This document shows positions 16,033 through 25,162 of a stretch of 62,670 nt of DNA, piece after piece. The notes beneath the pieces were generated by a model. It made no database searches. It was not told the origin of the DNA and saw only the letters and a program-made list of their open reading frames with translations. Source of the stretch: Chloroflexota bacterium (GTDB taxonomy: Bacteria > Chloroflexota > UBA11872); assembly GCA_022820025.1 (NCBI GenBank), contig JAJEGF010000075.1, positions 1 to 62,670 on the forward strand. The letters run 5' to 3'. How positions within the stretch are numbered: position 1 is the first letter of the stretch; the number at the start of each line of letters is the position of its first letter. The position numbers and the translations under genes were made by a program.

Positions 16033-17638
16033 GGCCCGCGGCAGGCGGCCACCCGGCCGCCTGTTGTTGTTGGTTGCCGCGTTCGGGCTCGCGTTTGTCT
16101 TTCTCGGCGGCGGCGACGCCGGACCAGCCAAGCCGTCGGCATATGGAACGCTGCGGATTGAGGGCTCGGAACCAGTCTCCCTGGATCCGGTGCACGTGCG
16201 AGACACCGGGGCCGGCGCGTACGTCCAGGAGATCTTTGCCGGGCTGACGCGGATTGGACCGGATCTGTCGGTGAATCCCGACCTGGCTTCGGGTTGGACG
16301 GTGAGTTCGGACGGTCTGGTCTATACGTTTACGATTCGTCCCGAGGCCAGGTTTCACGACGGACGACCGCTGACGGCGGACGATGTGCTGTGGTCGTGGA
16401 CCAGGGCGCTCAGTCCAGAAACGGGATCACTCGCAGGGCCCGTGTTTCTGCGAGACATCCAGGGAGCGGCGGCCTACGCGGCCGGCGAGGCAGCCACCGT
16501 CTCAGGACTGCGCGTCGTCGGATCGCACGGGGTCGAAGTCACCCTGGAATCCGCCCGCTCGTTTTTTCCGAGCAAGCTGAGCGCCGGTCCGACGCTCATC
16601 GTGGATCGACACAACGTCGCGAAGGGCGATGCGTGGTGGCGGTCGCCGAACGGGTCGGGGCCCTACAGGCTCGCGGCGTGGCAACCGGAATCGCGCATCA
16701 CGCTGCGGCGCGCCGACACGGCATCCTGGCTGTCGGGCGGACCGGCGGTGGTGGAGTTTCATCAGCTGGACGTGGGCGAGGACCTGCTGCTGTTCGAACG
16801 CGACGAGCTTGATCTGGTCGCTATTGGCGGATCGGACCTGGATCGGTTTCGGGATCCCAATGAGCCGCGCGGCGGGCAGCTTCTGAGTACGCCGGACCTG
16901 GCCTTTCACTACGTCGGGTTCAACACGACGCTCGCGCCGCTGAACGACGAGCACGTGCGGCGGGCCCTGGCGTTGGCGACCGATCGAGCCTTCATCAATG
17001 AGGTGGTGCTGACCGGCACGCAACGGGAGGCGAAGGGAGTTATTCCGCCAGGCTTGCCGGGGCATCGACCCGACTTCGAGGGGCTTTCGTTCGACTTAGC
17101 GGCGGCGGAGGCGGAACTGGCGAAGTCACGGTACGGCGACGCCGACGCCGTGCCGCAGATCACCGTCGTCGCGCCCGGGGAGGGTCTCTCGGGAAACCCG
17201 TTCCTGGAGTTTGTGATCCGTCCATGGCGAACGGACCTGGGCCTGGATGTGGTGATCGAGGTGCGCTCGTTCGACGATCTGGTTGAGACGCTGGACGACC
17301 CGGGCCACGACATTCAGGCGTTCTTCCTGGGGTGGTCCGCGGACTTTCCCGACGCCTCCAACTTCACCGACGAGCTGTTCGGATCAGGCCGGCCCGACAA
17401 TGCGTGGCGATTTACGGATGCGATGGTTGACGACCTGATCACGAAGGCGCGACTGGCCACGTCGGACGAGGAGCGGCTCCGCCACTACGGGGCCATCGAG
17501 GAACGCGTGATTTCGCAGGCGGTGCTGATTCCGCTTATGTTCTACGTGTCGCATGAACTCGTGCAGCCCTGGGTGGAAGGCTATGTCGGACGTCCGATGA
17601 CCCGCGAATGGCTTACCGAACTGACCATCACCAACTAG
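16025..17638 (+). CDS. Oligopeptide-type ABC substrate-binding protein (SBP family 5), first copy
   Basis: An extracytoplasmic binding protein of the DppA/OppA class. A basic N-terminus (RRPPGRLLL) and one hydrophobic segment (LLLLVAAFGLAFVFLGGG) give a signal peptide or membrane anchor without a clear lipobox cysteine. The family features follow: EPVSLDPVHV, the YVQEIFAGLTRI and NPDLASGWTVSSDG region, FHDGRPLTADDV, and later AFFLGWSADFPDASNF. The GTG at 16025 is preferred because GGGAG lies 5 nt upstream; it overlaps the Nudix stop by 8 bp. No permease or ATPase gene adjoins it. About 537 residues. Confidence 0.88.
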   Translation: MPEARGRRPPGRLLLLVAAFGLAFVFLGGGDAGPAKPSAYGTLRIEGSEPVSLDPVHVRDTGAGAYVQEIFAGLTRIGPDLSVNPDLASGWTVSSDGLVYTFTIRPEARFHDGRPLTADDVLWSWTRALSPETGSLAGPVFLRDIQGAAAYAAGEAATVSGLRVVGSHGVEVTLESARSFFPSKLSAGPTLIVDRHNVAKGDAWWRSPNGSGPYRLAAWQPESRITLRRADTASWLSGGPAVVEFHQLDVGEDLLLFERDELDLVAIGGSDLDRFRDPNEPRGGQLLSTPDLAFHYVGFNTTLAPLNDEHVRRALALATDRAFINEVVLTGTQREAKGVIPPGLPGHRPDFEGLSFDLAAAEAELAKSRYGDADAVPQITVVAPGEGLSGNPFLEFVIRPWRTDLGLDVVIEVRSFDDLVETLDDPGHDIQAFFLGWSADFPDASNFTDELFGSGRPDNAWRFTDAMVDDLITKARLATSDEERLRHYGAIEERVISQAVLIPLMFYVSHELVQPWVEGYVGRPMTREWLTELTITN

Positions 17639-17642
17639 CGCC

Positions 17643-19244
17643 GTGCCGCTGAACCGCCGACGGTTTGTACGGATGGCCAGCGGCGGCATTGCGTTGGCGG
17701 CCATCGCGTCCTGCGACGTTCCCGGATCGGAGACGGGCGGCGACGACGGGCAGCGCCTGGAGCTGCTGCTGGACGAACCGGCGACGATCGACCCGGCGCT
17801 GGTCGCCCAGCCGCAGGAAGCGACGATCGCGGATGCCCTGTTCGAGCCGTTGCTGCGCGTGGGCGAGGGCGGCGCGACGTACCCGGCCGCGGCCGACTCG
17901 TGGCAGATCACGGACGCGGGGCATGCCTATCAGTTCACGCTGGCGGGCGGCGGCCGTTGGACCTCGGGCGAAGCGGTGTCCTCGGACGATTTCGTATGGG
18001 CGTGGCGACGCAACCTGGCGCCGGAATTGGGTGCGACGTTCAACTACCTGCTGTTCCCGATCCGAGGCGCGGAGAGCTATGCCGGCGGCGGCCGCAATCG
18101 CGACGAGCCGGAGGTTCGGGCGCCGGATACGTCAACGCTGCGGGTGCACCTTGACGCGCCAACGCCGGGATTCCTGGCGCGGGTGGCGACTTCGACCTTC
18201 GCACCACTGCCACGCGCGGAAATCGAAGGCACCTGGGCATCGTGGACCGAGCCGATCCGAATCCGAAGCAATGGACCGTACAAATTGGCGCAGTGGGACC
18301 GCAGCCTGGGCATGACGCTGCACCGGAATGAACACTACGGCGGACCCTTGCCGCCTCGCTTCCGCGACGTGGTTATCCGGTTTCCTCGATCAGCCGACTC
18401 CCGGCTCCAGGACTTTCACGCAAGTCCCGCGCACGCCGCCAGCGTGAGTGGCTCGGACTATCAATCGGCACTGGCCAATGCGGACCTGCGGCCGCAGGTG
18501 CGGCTCTTCGCGCGTGCCGGCACCTGGTTCATCGTGTTCAACACGCGCAAGGCGCCGTGGGACTCGGCGGACGTTCGACGGGCGCTGTCGCTGGCGCTCG
18601 ACCGCGAGGCGTTGACCGCGGCGGTGTTTGACGAGCCCACGCTTCCGGCGCAGCGCGTGACGCCTCAGACCATCCTGGCGGCCGAGTCCAATCCCGCTCC
18701 AGGGGTTGACGAGGCACGAGCGCTGCTGGCCGGCGCCGGCTACCCAAACGGCGAAGGCCTGCCGCCGCTGCGCTTTACCTATCACCGCACCGACCAGTGG
18801 GACCGGCTTGCCGCGGAACTCACCCGGGCGTGGAGCGATGTCCTTGGCCTGGACGTCCAGCCCGACGTCCGCGAGTGGCGCGACTTCCTGGACTTTTCGA
18901 ACGCGCCCGGCGATTTTGACGCCTTCCGCGCCGGGTGGACGTCCGAGTACCGTCATCCGTCGAACTGGCTGGACGACCTGTGGCGATCGGACGTGGACTT
19001 CTTCCGATCAGGCTGGGCGAACGCCGAGTTTGACCGGCACCTGGACACGGCGGCGGCAAGCACGGACCCGGAGGCTCAGCGCGCGGCCTACGTGGCCGCC
19101 GAAGGCCTGCTGGAAGCCGAGGCGCCGGCCATAGCCATCGGCCAGCATGCGTCGGCTTTCTTGCTCAAGCCCACCGTGAGCGCCTTCGGGATCGAGCCGG
19201 TAAGCGGTGCGATCGACCTGGCACAGGTACGGCTGGACGCCTGA
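17643..19244 (+). CDS. Oligopeptide-type ABC substrate-binding lipoprotein (SBP family 5), second copy
   Basis: A paralogue of the gene just upstream (4-bp gap). The N-terminus NRRRFVRMASGGIALAAIASC combines a twin-arginine-like motif with a lipobox ending in Cys at about residue 21, so it is probably a Tat- or Sec-exported lipoprotein. SBP-5 features include EPATIDPALVAQPQEATIAD, GRWTSGEAVSSDDFVWAWRR, and AFRAGWTSEYRHPSNWLDD near the C-terminus. It has 533 residues and a GTG start. Two binding proteins without membrane components in the neighbourhood suggests they share a transporter encoded elsewhere, or sense or scavenge peptides or other solutes. Confidence 0.9.
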   Translation: MPLNRRRFVRMASGGIALAAIASCDVPGSETGGDDGQRLELLLDEPATIDPALVAQPQEATIADALFEPLLRVGEGGATYPAAADSWQITDAGHAYQFTLAGGGRWTSGEAVSSDDFVWAWRRNLAPELGATFNYLLFPIRGAESYAGGGRNRDEPEVRAPDTSTLRVHLDAPTPGFLARVATSTFAPLPRAEIEGTWASWTEPIRIRSNGPYKLAQWDRSLGMTLHRNEHYGGPLPPRFRDVVIRFPRSADSRLQDFHASPAHAASVSGSDYQSALANADLRPQVRLFARAGTWFIVFNTRKAPWDSADVRRALSLALDREALTAAVFDEPTLPAQRVTPQTILAAESNPAPGVDEARALLAGAGYPNGEGLPPLRFTYHRTDQWDRLAAELTRAWSDVLGLDVQPDVREWRDFLDFSNAPGDFDAFRAGWTSEYRHPSNWLDDLWRSDVDFFRSGWANAEFDRHLDTAAASTDPEAQRAAYVAAEGLLEAEAPAIAIGQHASAFLLKPTVSAFGIEPVSGAIDLAQVRLDA

Positions 19245-19268
19245 GTCATCGCGACCGACCCGCGCGGA

Positions 19269-20111
19269 CTAGCGCTCGATCGGCTGGCCGATCATGGATC
19301 CCCATTCGGTCCAGGAGCCGTCGTAGTTGCGGACGTTGCCGACGCCAAGCAGTTCGTGCAGCGCGAACCAGGTGTGGGCGGAACGTTCGCCAATCCGGCA
19401 GTAGGTGATGACGGGGGCATCGCCGGTCGCGCCGAGCGGGCCGTAGATCTCCAGTAGCTCATCGGCCGACTTGAAGGTGCCGTCCGCTTCGTTGACCGCG
19501 GTCAACCACGGAACGTTGTCGGCGCCGGGAATGTGTCCGCCGCGCTGTGACAGTTCCTGGAGGCCGGGCGGCGCCAGGATCTCGCCGGTGAACTCGGCGG
19601 GCGATCGCACGTCGACCAGCACGGTGGAGCCGTCGCCAAGCGCGGCGCGGACGTCGGGCTGGAGTACGCGGAGCGAGGGATCGGCTTCGCCAGCTTCGTA
19701 GGTGGCGGACTCAACCTCGGTTGGGTCCGTGGTGAGTTCGCGGCCTTCCTGCTCCCACTTGAGCCGGCCGCCGTTCATCAGGCTCACGCGCTCGTGGCCG
19801 CCCATCTTGAACTGCCAGTACGCGAAGGCGGCGAACCAGTTGTTGTTGTCGCCGTAGAGGATGACGTGGGTGTCGGAGGCGATGCCGGAGCTCTCCAGCA
19901 GTTCCTTCCACTGATCAGGCGAGGCGATATCGCGCCGGATACCGTCGGAGAGTTGCGTCTCCCAATTCCAACCCACGGCGCCGGGAATGTGCCCGGAGTC
20001 GTACGAGGACGTGTCGACATCCACCTCGACCAGGCGAACGTTGTCATCGCCGGCATTGGCGGCGACCCAATCGGTATCGACGAGAACGTCTGGATTCACA
20101 TATTCGGCCAT
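19269..20111 (-). CDS. sseA: Thiosulfate sulfurtransferase, two-domain rhodanese
   Basis: Transfers a sulfane sulfur from thiosulfate or a related donor to cyanide or a thiol acceptor through a cysteine persulfide. The 280-residue protein consists of two rhodanese domains. The N-terminal one is inactive-looking (ILYGDNNNWFAAFAYW without Cys). The C-terminal one carries the active-site loop CRIGERSAHTW with Cys238. This loop type (CRIGER) matches thiosulfate rather than 3-mercaptopyruvate (CG[S/T]GVT) sulfurtransferases. The ATG start is clear. The gene stands alone, convergent with the SBP gene and divergent from the TolB-like gene. Confidence 0.93.
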   Translation of the reverse strand: MAEYVNPDVLVDTDWVAANAGDDNVRLVEVDVDTSSYDSGHIPGAVGWNWETQLSDGIRRDIASPDQWKELLESSGIASDTHVILYGDNNNWFAAFAYWQFKMGGHERVSLMNGGRLKWEQEGRELTTDPTEVESATYEAGEADPSLRVLQPDVRAALGDGSTVLVDVRSPAEFTGEILAPPGLQELSQRGGHIPGADNVPWLTAVNEADGTFKSADELLEIYGPLGATGDAPVITYCRIGERSAHTWFALHELLGVGNVRNYDGSWTEWGSMIGQPIER

Positions 20112-20211
20112 TGAGGCTACCTACCTGGGGAAGCTGACGTGCCCGCGAGAATGCGGGGCCAATTCTTGCATGAAAGCGAAGCGTCCTACAGTCGAATCCG
20201 CCGGGGTGGGC

Positions 20212-20217
20212 TACAGT
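20212..20217 (+). promoter_or_regulatory. Putative -10 element for the TolB-like gene
   Basis: TACAGT, ending exactly 32 nt before the ATG at 20250. The match to TATAAT is modest (4 of 6) and there is no clear -35. A second TACAGT lies at 20187-20192. Confidence 0.3.
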
Positions 20218-20249
20218 GCCCGCCGCCACCCTCTCGGTCTATGCGGCCC

Positions 20250-21827
20250 ATGGCGACTCGAGTTAAACGCCAGCAGGCGATTCGGATCGCGGTCCTGGTA
20301 CTGACGATTCTGGGCGCGGCGTTTCTGGCCCCGGCCGGGCTTGCCCGTGCCGAGTCGCCGCCGGATTCCGCCATTGCCGACGGGTGGTTCTTTTCGCAGG
20401 CCGGGCCGGATGAGGGGTTGGGGTTTGAAGTCACGGACGCCGACGACGTGCCGTTCTGGACATTCTTCCAGGAAGCCGGCGGCGTCGCGCGACTGGGCTA
20501 TCCGATCGCCAATCGCTGGACGCAGGGCGACCTGACCTACCAGGCGTTCCAGCGGGCCGTGTTGCAGGGGAGCGCAGGCGCCGGGGTGACGTTTGTCAAC
20601 ATTTATGACGAGCTGAGCCAGGCTGGACGGGACGACTGGCTGGCCTCGGAACGCGGCGTGCCCCGGCCGCCAACGTCCACGACACCCGACCAGCGGCCCT
20701 TTGCTGAAATCCTGGCCGAGCGGCTTGAACTGCTGGCACGGCATCCCGACATCGAGCGCCTTTGGTTCCGCGACGAACACTGGCTCGAGACGTATGGATT
20801 GCCCGTTGCCACTGAGGATCGCGGCCACGTGGTGGTACTGCGGGCGCAGCGTGCGGTCTTCTGGCAACTGCAAACCCACGCGGAACTGGCCACCGGGCCA
20901 GCCATGGTGGGGGTCTCGTTCAGCGGCATTCACTTCCGGGACGGCGGTCTTATCCCGACGGCGGCAACCGCCGGCGTCGCGGATCCGGCGCTGGCCGGGA
21001 CGACCGGGCAACTGGCATTCCTGAGCAACCGCGACGGGGCCTGGAACCTGTGGGCCATGACGCCGACCGGGACCGAGTTGACGCAACTCACGCAGACGGG
21101 CGGCCTGACGAGCCGTCCGAACTGGTCGCTGGACGGGCGGCGGATTGCCTACTCGGCGTTTGCGAGCGGGGGGTACCAGGTCTTCGTGGCCGACAGGGAC
21201 GGGAGCAATCCGCGGCAACTCACCAATACACCCGCCACGGACTGGGAGGCCTGGTGGTCGCCGGACGGCGAGCGGCTGGTGTTTGCCAGCACCCGCAGCG
21301 GCGAGAGCGAGATCTACACGATGCTGGCGGACGGTTCCGAGCAGCGGATCATCGGCGACCAGGCCGGGTTTCTCTGCTATCCCGCGTGGTCGCCCGATGG
21401 CTTGCAACTCATCTTCACCAGCGGGTCGGATATTGTGACCGTGGATCTTGACGATCCGCAGGGTTCGCGCGCCGTGATTAGCAGCGGCCGCGATCCGTCG
21501 TTCTCGCCGGACGGCTCGCGGATCACCTTCGCGCGCTGGATCGGGGATGCCTTTGATGTGTTCGTTGCCGACGCCGACGGATCGAACGAAGTCCGCCTGA
21601 CCACGCACCCCGCTCCGGATTGGAATCCGGTGTTCTCGCCGGACGGCGCGAAGATTGCGTTTGCGAGTTATCGAGACGCCAATTGGGAGATTTATACGGT
21701 CAGAGTGGATGGCACGGACTTGCAGCGGATAACCGACAACCCGGCATCGGACTACCTGCCGGCCTGGGGCAATCCGCTACGCGCCACCGACCAGCCGCGA
21801 GCGAGCGGCGGCAGCCGCCCCAAGTAG
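20250..21827 (+). CDS. Secreted TolB-like propeller protein with N-terminal LGYP-type module
   Basis: A predicted exported protein. Residues 1-37 form a signal peptide (basic KRQQ, hydrophobic AVLVLTILGAAFLAPAGL, cleavage after ARA). Residues about 55-240 hold two copies of a module seen in many Chloroflexota secreted proteins: FFQEAGGVARLGYPI with YQAFQRAVLQ, and a later LETYGLPV with VVLRAQRAVFWQ. From about 255 there are PD40/WD40-like TolB repeats (FLSNRDGAWNLW, VFVADRDGSNPRQLT, SPDGERLVFAS, ITFARW), giving a probable six-bladed propeller. The ATG at 20250 or the one 9 nt upstream is the start. The 3' end overlaps the convergent ROK gene by 51 bp. Likely extracellular ligand binding. Confidence 0.85.
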   Translation: MATRVKRQQAIRIAVLVLTILGAAFLAPAGLARAESPPDSAIADGWFFSQAGPDEGLGFEVTDADDVPFWTFFQEAGGVARLGYPIANRWTQGDLTYQAFQRAVLQGSAGAGVTFVNIYDELSQAGRDDWLASERGVPRPPTSTTPDQRPFAEILAERLELLARHPDIERLWFRDEHWLETYGLPVATEDRGHVVVLRAQRAVFWQLQTHAELATGPAMVGVSFSGIHFRDGGLIPTAATAGVADPALAGTTGQLAFLSNRDGAWNLWAMTPTGTELTQLTQTGGLTSRPNWSLDGRRIAYSAFASGGYQVFVADRDGSNPRQLTNTPATDWEAWWSPDGERLVFASTRSGESEIYTMLADGSEQRIIGDQAGFLCYPAWSPDGLQLIFTSGSDIVTVDLDDPQGSRAVISSGRDPSFSPDGSRITFARWIGDAFDVFVADADGSNEVRLTTHPAPDWNPVFSPDGAKIAFASYRDANWEIYTVRVDGTDLQRITDNPASDYLPAWGNPLRATDQPRASGGSRPK

Positions 21828-22745
21828 TCCCACGTCTTCGCCGAGCGACCAGGGTTCGAGCCGCAGGTTGGGCGCGGTGCTCTCCAGGAGATGCTCGCGG
21901 ACGGTGGCCCGGAGCGGATCGAAGAGTAGGTCGCCGGCGTTGGCGATGCCGCCTCCGACAACGACGACCTCCAGGTTCACGAGATGGGCGACGTTGATGA
22001 TGCCAAAGCCCACGGCGCGTCCCGCGCGATGCAAAGCGCTGATCGAAAGTTTGTCGCCCTGTCGCGCCGCTTCGACCACGTCGCGGCCGGAAAGGTCGGC
22101 CCGGCCGCTGAGGGCGCTGGCGCGGCCCGCGGCGATCTGCTGGCCGACCCACGCCGCAATGTCGGGTCCGGCGGCGATGGCCTCGATGCAGCCGCGGTTG
22201 CCGCAGTCGCAGAGCGGACCTTCGAAATCGACGGTCATGTGGCCGAACTCGCCGGCGCTGCCGTAGGCGCCGTGCCACAGTTCGCCGTCCAGGATCAAGC
22301 CGCCGCCGACGCCGGTGCTGACGGTGATGTAGAGCATGTTGTCGGCGCCCTGGGCAACGCCGTACCGGTTCTCGGCCAGCGCGGCGGCGTTGGCGTCGTT
22401 TTCGAGGAATGCCGGTCGACCAACGGCATCGGCGATCCGCGCCGCCAACGGAACTTCTTTCCAGCCCGGCAGGTTGGGGGCCTCGTGAATGACGCCGGTG
22501 TCCCAGTCGAGCGGCCCGGGGGCGCCAATCCCAACGGCTACGAGGTCCGAGACGTGGACAGACGCACGGGCCAGCGAGTCCTGCAGCACGGCAACGGTGC
22601 GATCAATCACCGCATCGGGCCCCCGGGACGCTTCCGTAGCGCCGGTTGCAAAGCCCGTAATGCCACCGTTCACATCGACGACAGCCGCGCGCACGCTGGT
22701 CCCGCCAAGGTCGATGGCGCCGACCGGCCTGGACAGGTCAGGCAT
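21777..22745 (-). CDS. ROK-family sugar kinase, glucokinase-like
   Basis: ATP-dependent sugar kinase of the ROK family. It has GAIDLGGTSVRAAVVD at the N-terminus (phosphate loop), FLENDANAAALAE with the catalytic Asp, STGVGGGLILDG, and the zinc motif CDCGNRGCIEAIA. The product is about 322 residues. The start codon lies inside the end of the upstream MFS gene (ATG at 22745 against the MFS stop at 22738), giving an 8-bp overlap and probable translational coupling. Substrate could be glucose, an N-acetyl sugar or another hexose; the DGELWHGAYGSAGEFGHM segment is common to glucokinases. Last gene of the lactate-racemase-like/MFS/MFS/ROK operon. Confidence 0.92.
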   Translation of the reverse strand: MPDLSRPVGAIDLGGTSVRAAVVDVNGGITGFATGATEASRGPDAVIDRTVAVLQDSLARASVHVSDLVAVGIGAPGPLDWDTGVIHEAPNLPGWKEVPLAARIADAVGRPAFLENDANAAALAENRYGVAQGADNMLYITVSTGVGGGLILDGELWHGAYGSAGEFGHMTVDFEGPLCDCGNRGCIEAIAAGPDIAAWVGQQIAAGRASALSGRADLSGRDVVEAARQGDKLSISALHRAGRAVGFGIINVAHLVNLEVVVVGGGIANAGDLLFDPLRATVREHLLESTAPNLRLEPWSLGEDVGLLGAAAAARSRLVGGA

Positions 22746-23928
22746 CACTGGGGCCCTTGACGGGCGGCGCCGTCAGTCCGGCCGAATCGCGCGCGCCTCG
22801 GCGTCGCAGCGCCTGGACGATTTCGAACAACAGCATGGCCGCCAGGATGAAGGCCGGCGCGAGCAGCATGCCACCTCGAGGTCCGGCGGCGTCGGACGCG
22901 GCGCCAATCATCGGTGCAAGCAGCGCCCCGCCGACACTGGCCATGGCCGTGAGGGCCCCGGCGAGGGAACCTGCGATTCCGGGTCGAATGCGTAAGCCGA
23001 TGCCGAGCGCCGTGGGGAAGACCCCGCCGATCGCCGCGCCCGTCAGGACAAACCCCAGGACGGCCAGCGGCGCGGAACCCGCCAGCGCCGCCAGAATCGA
23101 CGTGCCCAGCGCCAGCACGAGCGACCAGCGAACAATGTTGGACGCCCGCCAGGATTCAGCCAGGCGGTAGACGATTAAGCGCCCGAGCAGGACGCCGATC
23201 CAAAAGGCGGTGACTGAGGCCGCCGCCGCCGCCCGCGGGATCCCCTGCGTGCGCTCCATGAAGGCCGCGCCGAAGTCGCCAAAGGCGATTTCGACGCCGA
23301 CATACAGCATCAACACCAGCCCCAGGAGGACCGAAACCGGCGAGCCAAGCCCACGAACGATGCTCCGAAACGGTGGGACCGAACCGCGACGAGGCGGATA
23401 CGACAGGCGCGTGAACATGAGGCCGCTGGTCGCGAACCATACGGCCACGACGACGTAGGCGACGCGCCAGCTTGCAAAGGCGGCCAGGCCGACGGCCACG
23501 AGCGGCGGCGCCGCGATGGCGCCAAGCGCGAAGGCCGAGTTGAATAGGTTGAGCGCCCGGGTGCTGCGTTGGCGCGCGAGGTCCGCAATCAGCGCCGTGG
23601 CGGCGGCAAGACCGGGCCCGAAGGATGCCCCGATGCAAAAGCCGGCCGCCAGCAGCGAGCCGAACGTGAGACTGGCGGCGAACCAGAACATGGACAGCGC
23701 GGCTCCGGCCGCGGACGGGACCAATACCGCACGGCGCCCCCAGCGGTCGGACGACGCACCGCCGGCCAGCGATCCGGCGATGAATCCGATCGAGATGACG
23801 GTGATGATCAGGCTGATCTGGCTGTAGGTAAGGCCGAAGTCATCGCTGATCGACTCGACCGATGGCCCGAAGACGCTGATGGCGGCGCCGCCGGCGGCGT
23901 AGAACCACATGCTGGCCGCCAGGATCAT
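22738..23928 (-). CDS. MFS transporter
   Basis: A 12-helix major facilitator. The protein starts at MILAASMWFYAAGGAAISVFGPSVES, followed by the A-motif-like loop GGASSDRWGRRAVLV between helices 2 and 3 and a long central loop near SYPPRRGSVPPF. The ATG at 23928 leaves 34 bp after the preceding MFS gene, and residues before it have no membrane-protein character. About 396 residues. It follows another MFS gene and overlaps the ROK kinase gene, so it may import the kinase substrate or export a product. The substrate is unknown. Confidence 0.87.
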   Translation of the reverse strand: MILAASMWFYAAGGAAISVFGPSVESISDDFGLTYSQISLIITVISIGFIAGSLAGGASSDRWGRRAVLVPSAAGAALSMFWFAASLTFGSLLAAGFCIGASFGPGLAAATALIADLARQRSTRALNLFNSAFALGAIAAPPLVAVGLAAFASWRVAYVVVAVWFATSGLMFTRLSYPPRRGSVPPFRSIVRGLGSPVSVLLGLVLMLYVGVEIAFGDFGAAFMERTQGIPRAAAAASVTAFWIGVLLGRLIVYRLAESWRASNIVRWSLVLALGTSILAALAGSAPLAVLGFVLTGAAIGGVFPTALGIGLRIRPGIAGSLAGALTAMASVGGALLAPMIGAASDAAGPRGGMLLAPAFILAAMLLFEIVQALRRRGARDSAGLTAPPVKGPSDA

Positions 23929-23962
23929 GGCGCTTGCCGGGCGTCGGGCGCCCTTGAAACCG

Positions 23963-25129
23963 TCAAAGCCGCAGTTCGGCCGTGTGTCGCCGGCGCGCAA
24001 GCAGCAGCAAGAGAAAGGCGATGCCAAGCGTGACCGGCATGAGGACCACGGCCGCACGGACGGAATGCGCGTCCGCAACAGCCCCTGCGAGCAGCGAGAG
24101 TCCCGCGAAGCCCGTGCCGCCCATGGCGAGCATGAATCCAGCGATCATGCCGGCTGCCGACGGTCGATAGCGCACGCCAATCCCGACGACCGTGGTAAAA
24201 AGCGGACCGGCTACCAGGCCGGCCAGCGCCGCGGCGGTGAGGATGGCCACGGGATGGGGAACACCGGCTACCACGACGGCGCAGAGAAGCGATAGACCCA
24301 AACTGCCGAGGGCCAGGTCGTAGGCCTGAAGTCGCAGCGCCAGCCACGCGCCGATGATCCGCCCCAGCGAAATTCCGATCCAGAAGGCCGCGACCAGCGT
24401 GGCCGCGAGCGACCGCGTGAAGCCATGGTCGGCCTCCAGGTACGCCGCCAGGAACCCGCCAAGCCCGAGTTGCATGCCGAAGTAGCCAATGACGACGGCG
24501 CCGAGCAGGATTGGGACGGGACGCATGAAGGCGGAGACGAGGGCTCCGCCGGTGGCGCGGAGCCCGGGAGCGGCCGGAATGCGCGCGGACAGCAGCACGG
24601 CCGACGCCAGCATGACCAGCAGGGCCGCGGTGAGATAGCCGCCACGCCAGCCGATCGGCGTCTGCAGCAGCGCCCCGACCAGCGGCGGGGCCATCAGCGC
24701 ACCGAAGCCAAACGGCATCTGCGAGATCGTCATGGCGCGGCCGGTTTCGTCTCCCGCAACGTCCGAGATGGTCGCGGTCAGCGGGGACTCCGTGAGCCCG
24801 AAGCCAAAGCCGTTAAGGCAGGCGCCAAGCAGCAGCACGCCCAGCGCCGGCGACAAGCCCGCTGTCAGCAGCCCGACGACGAAAAGCGTCACCCCCGTCG
24901 TGAGCGTGGACCGTCGTCCAAGCCGATCCGCCACCAGCCCACCCGCGATCGTTCCGCTTGCGTACGAGATTGCGGGAACGATCAGGGTCAAGACCACCAG
25001 CACATAGGTGAGGTTGAAGTCAGCGCGCACCGCCTCAAGCGATGGGCCAGGTATCGCCAGCACGAGGCCGACGGTGAAATAGAACGGCATGGAGCGCGGG
25101 ACGACCGAACGTCGTCCGCCAATGTTCAT
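23963..25129 (-). CDS. MFS transporter
   Basis: A 388-residue major facilitator with about 12 membrane helices. The N-terminus PFYFTVGLVLAIPGPSLEAVRADFNLTY resembles that of the next MFS gene, and the loop GGLVADRLGRRSTLTTG is the A motif. The fourth helix region ACLNGFGFGLTESPLTATI is glycine-rich. Both MFS proteins look like members of the same subfamily and could be a gene duplication. The ATG start lies 33 bp after the lactate-racemase-like gene. Function is probably uptake of a carboxylate or sugar, judged only from the operon. Confidence 0.87.
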   Translation of the reverse strand: MNIGGRRSVVPRSMPFYFTVGLVLAIPGPSLEAVRADFNLTYVLVVLTLIVPAISYASGTIAGGLVADRLGRRSTLTTGVTLFVVGLLTAGLSPALGVLLLGACLNGFGFGLTESPLTATISDVAGDETGRAMTISQMPFGFGALMAPPLVGALLQTPIGWRGGYLTAALLVMLASAVLLSARIPAAPGLRATGGALVSAFMRPVPILLGAVVIGYFGMQLGLGGFLAAYLEADHGFTRSLAATLVAAFWIGISLGRIIGAWLALRLQAYDLALGSLGLSLLCAVVVAGVPHPVAILTAAALAGLVAGPLFTTVVGIGVRYRPSAAGMIAGFMLAMGGTGFAGLSLLAGAVADAHSVRAAVVLMPVTLGIAFLLLLLARRRHTAELRL

Positions 25130-25162
25130 GCGCGAGCCAGACGCCGGGCTGTCGGTGAAACG

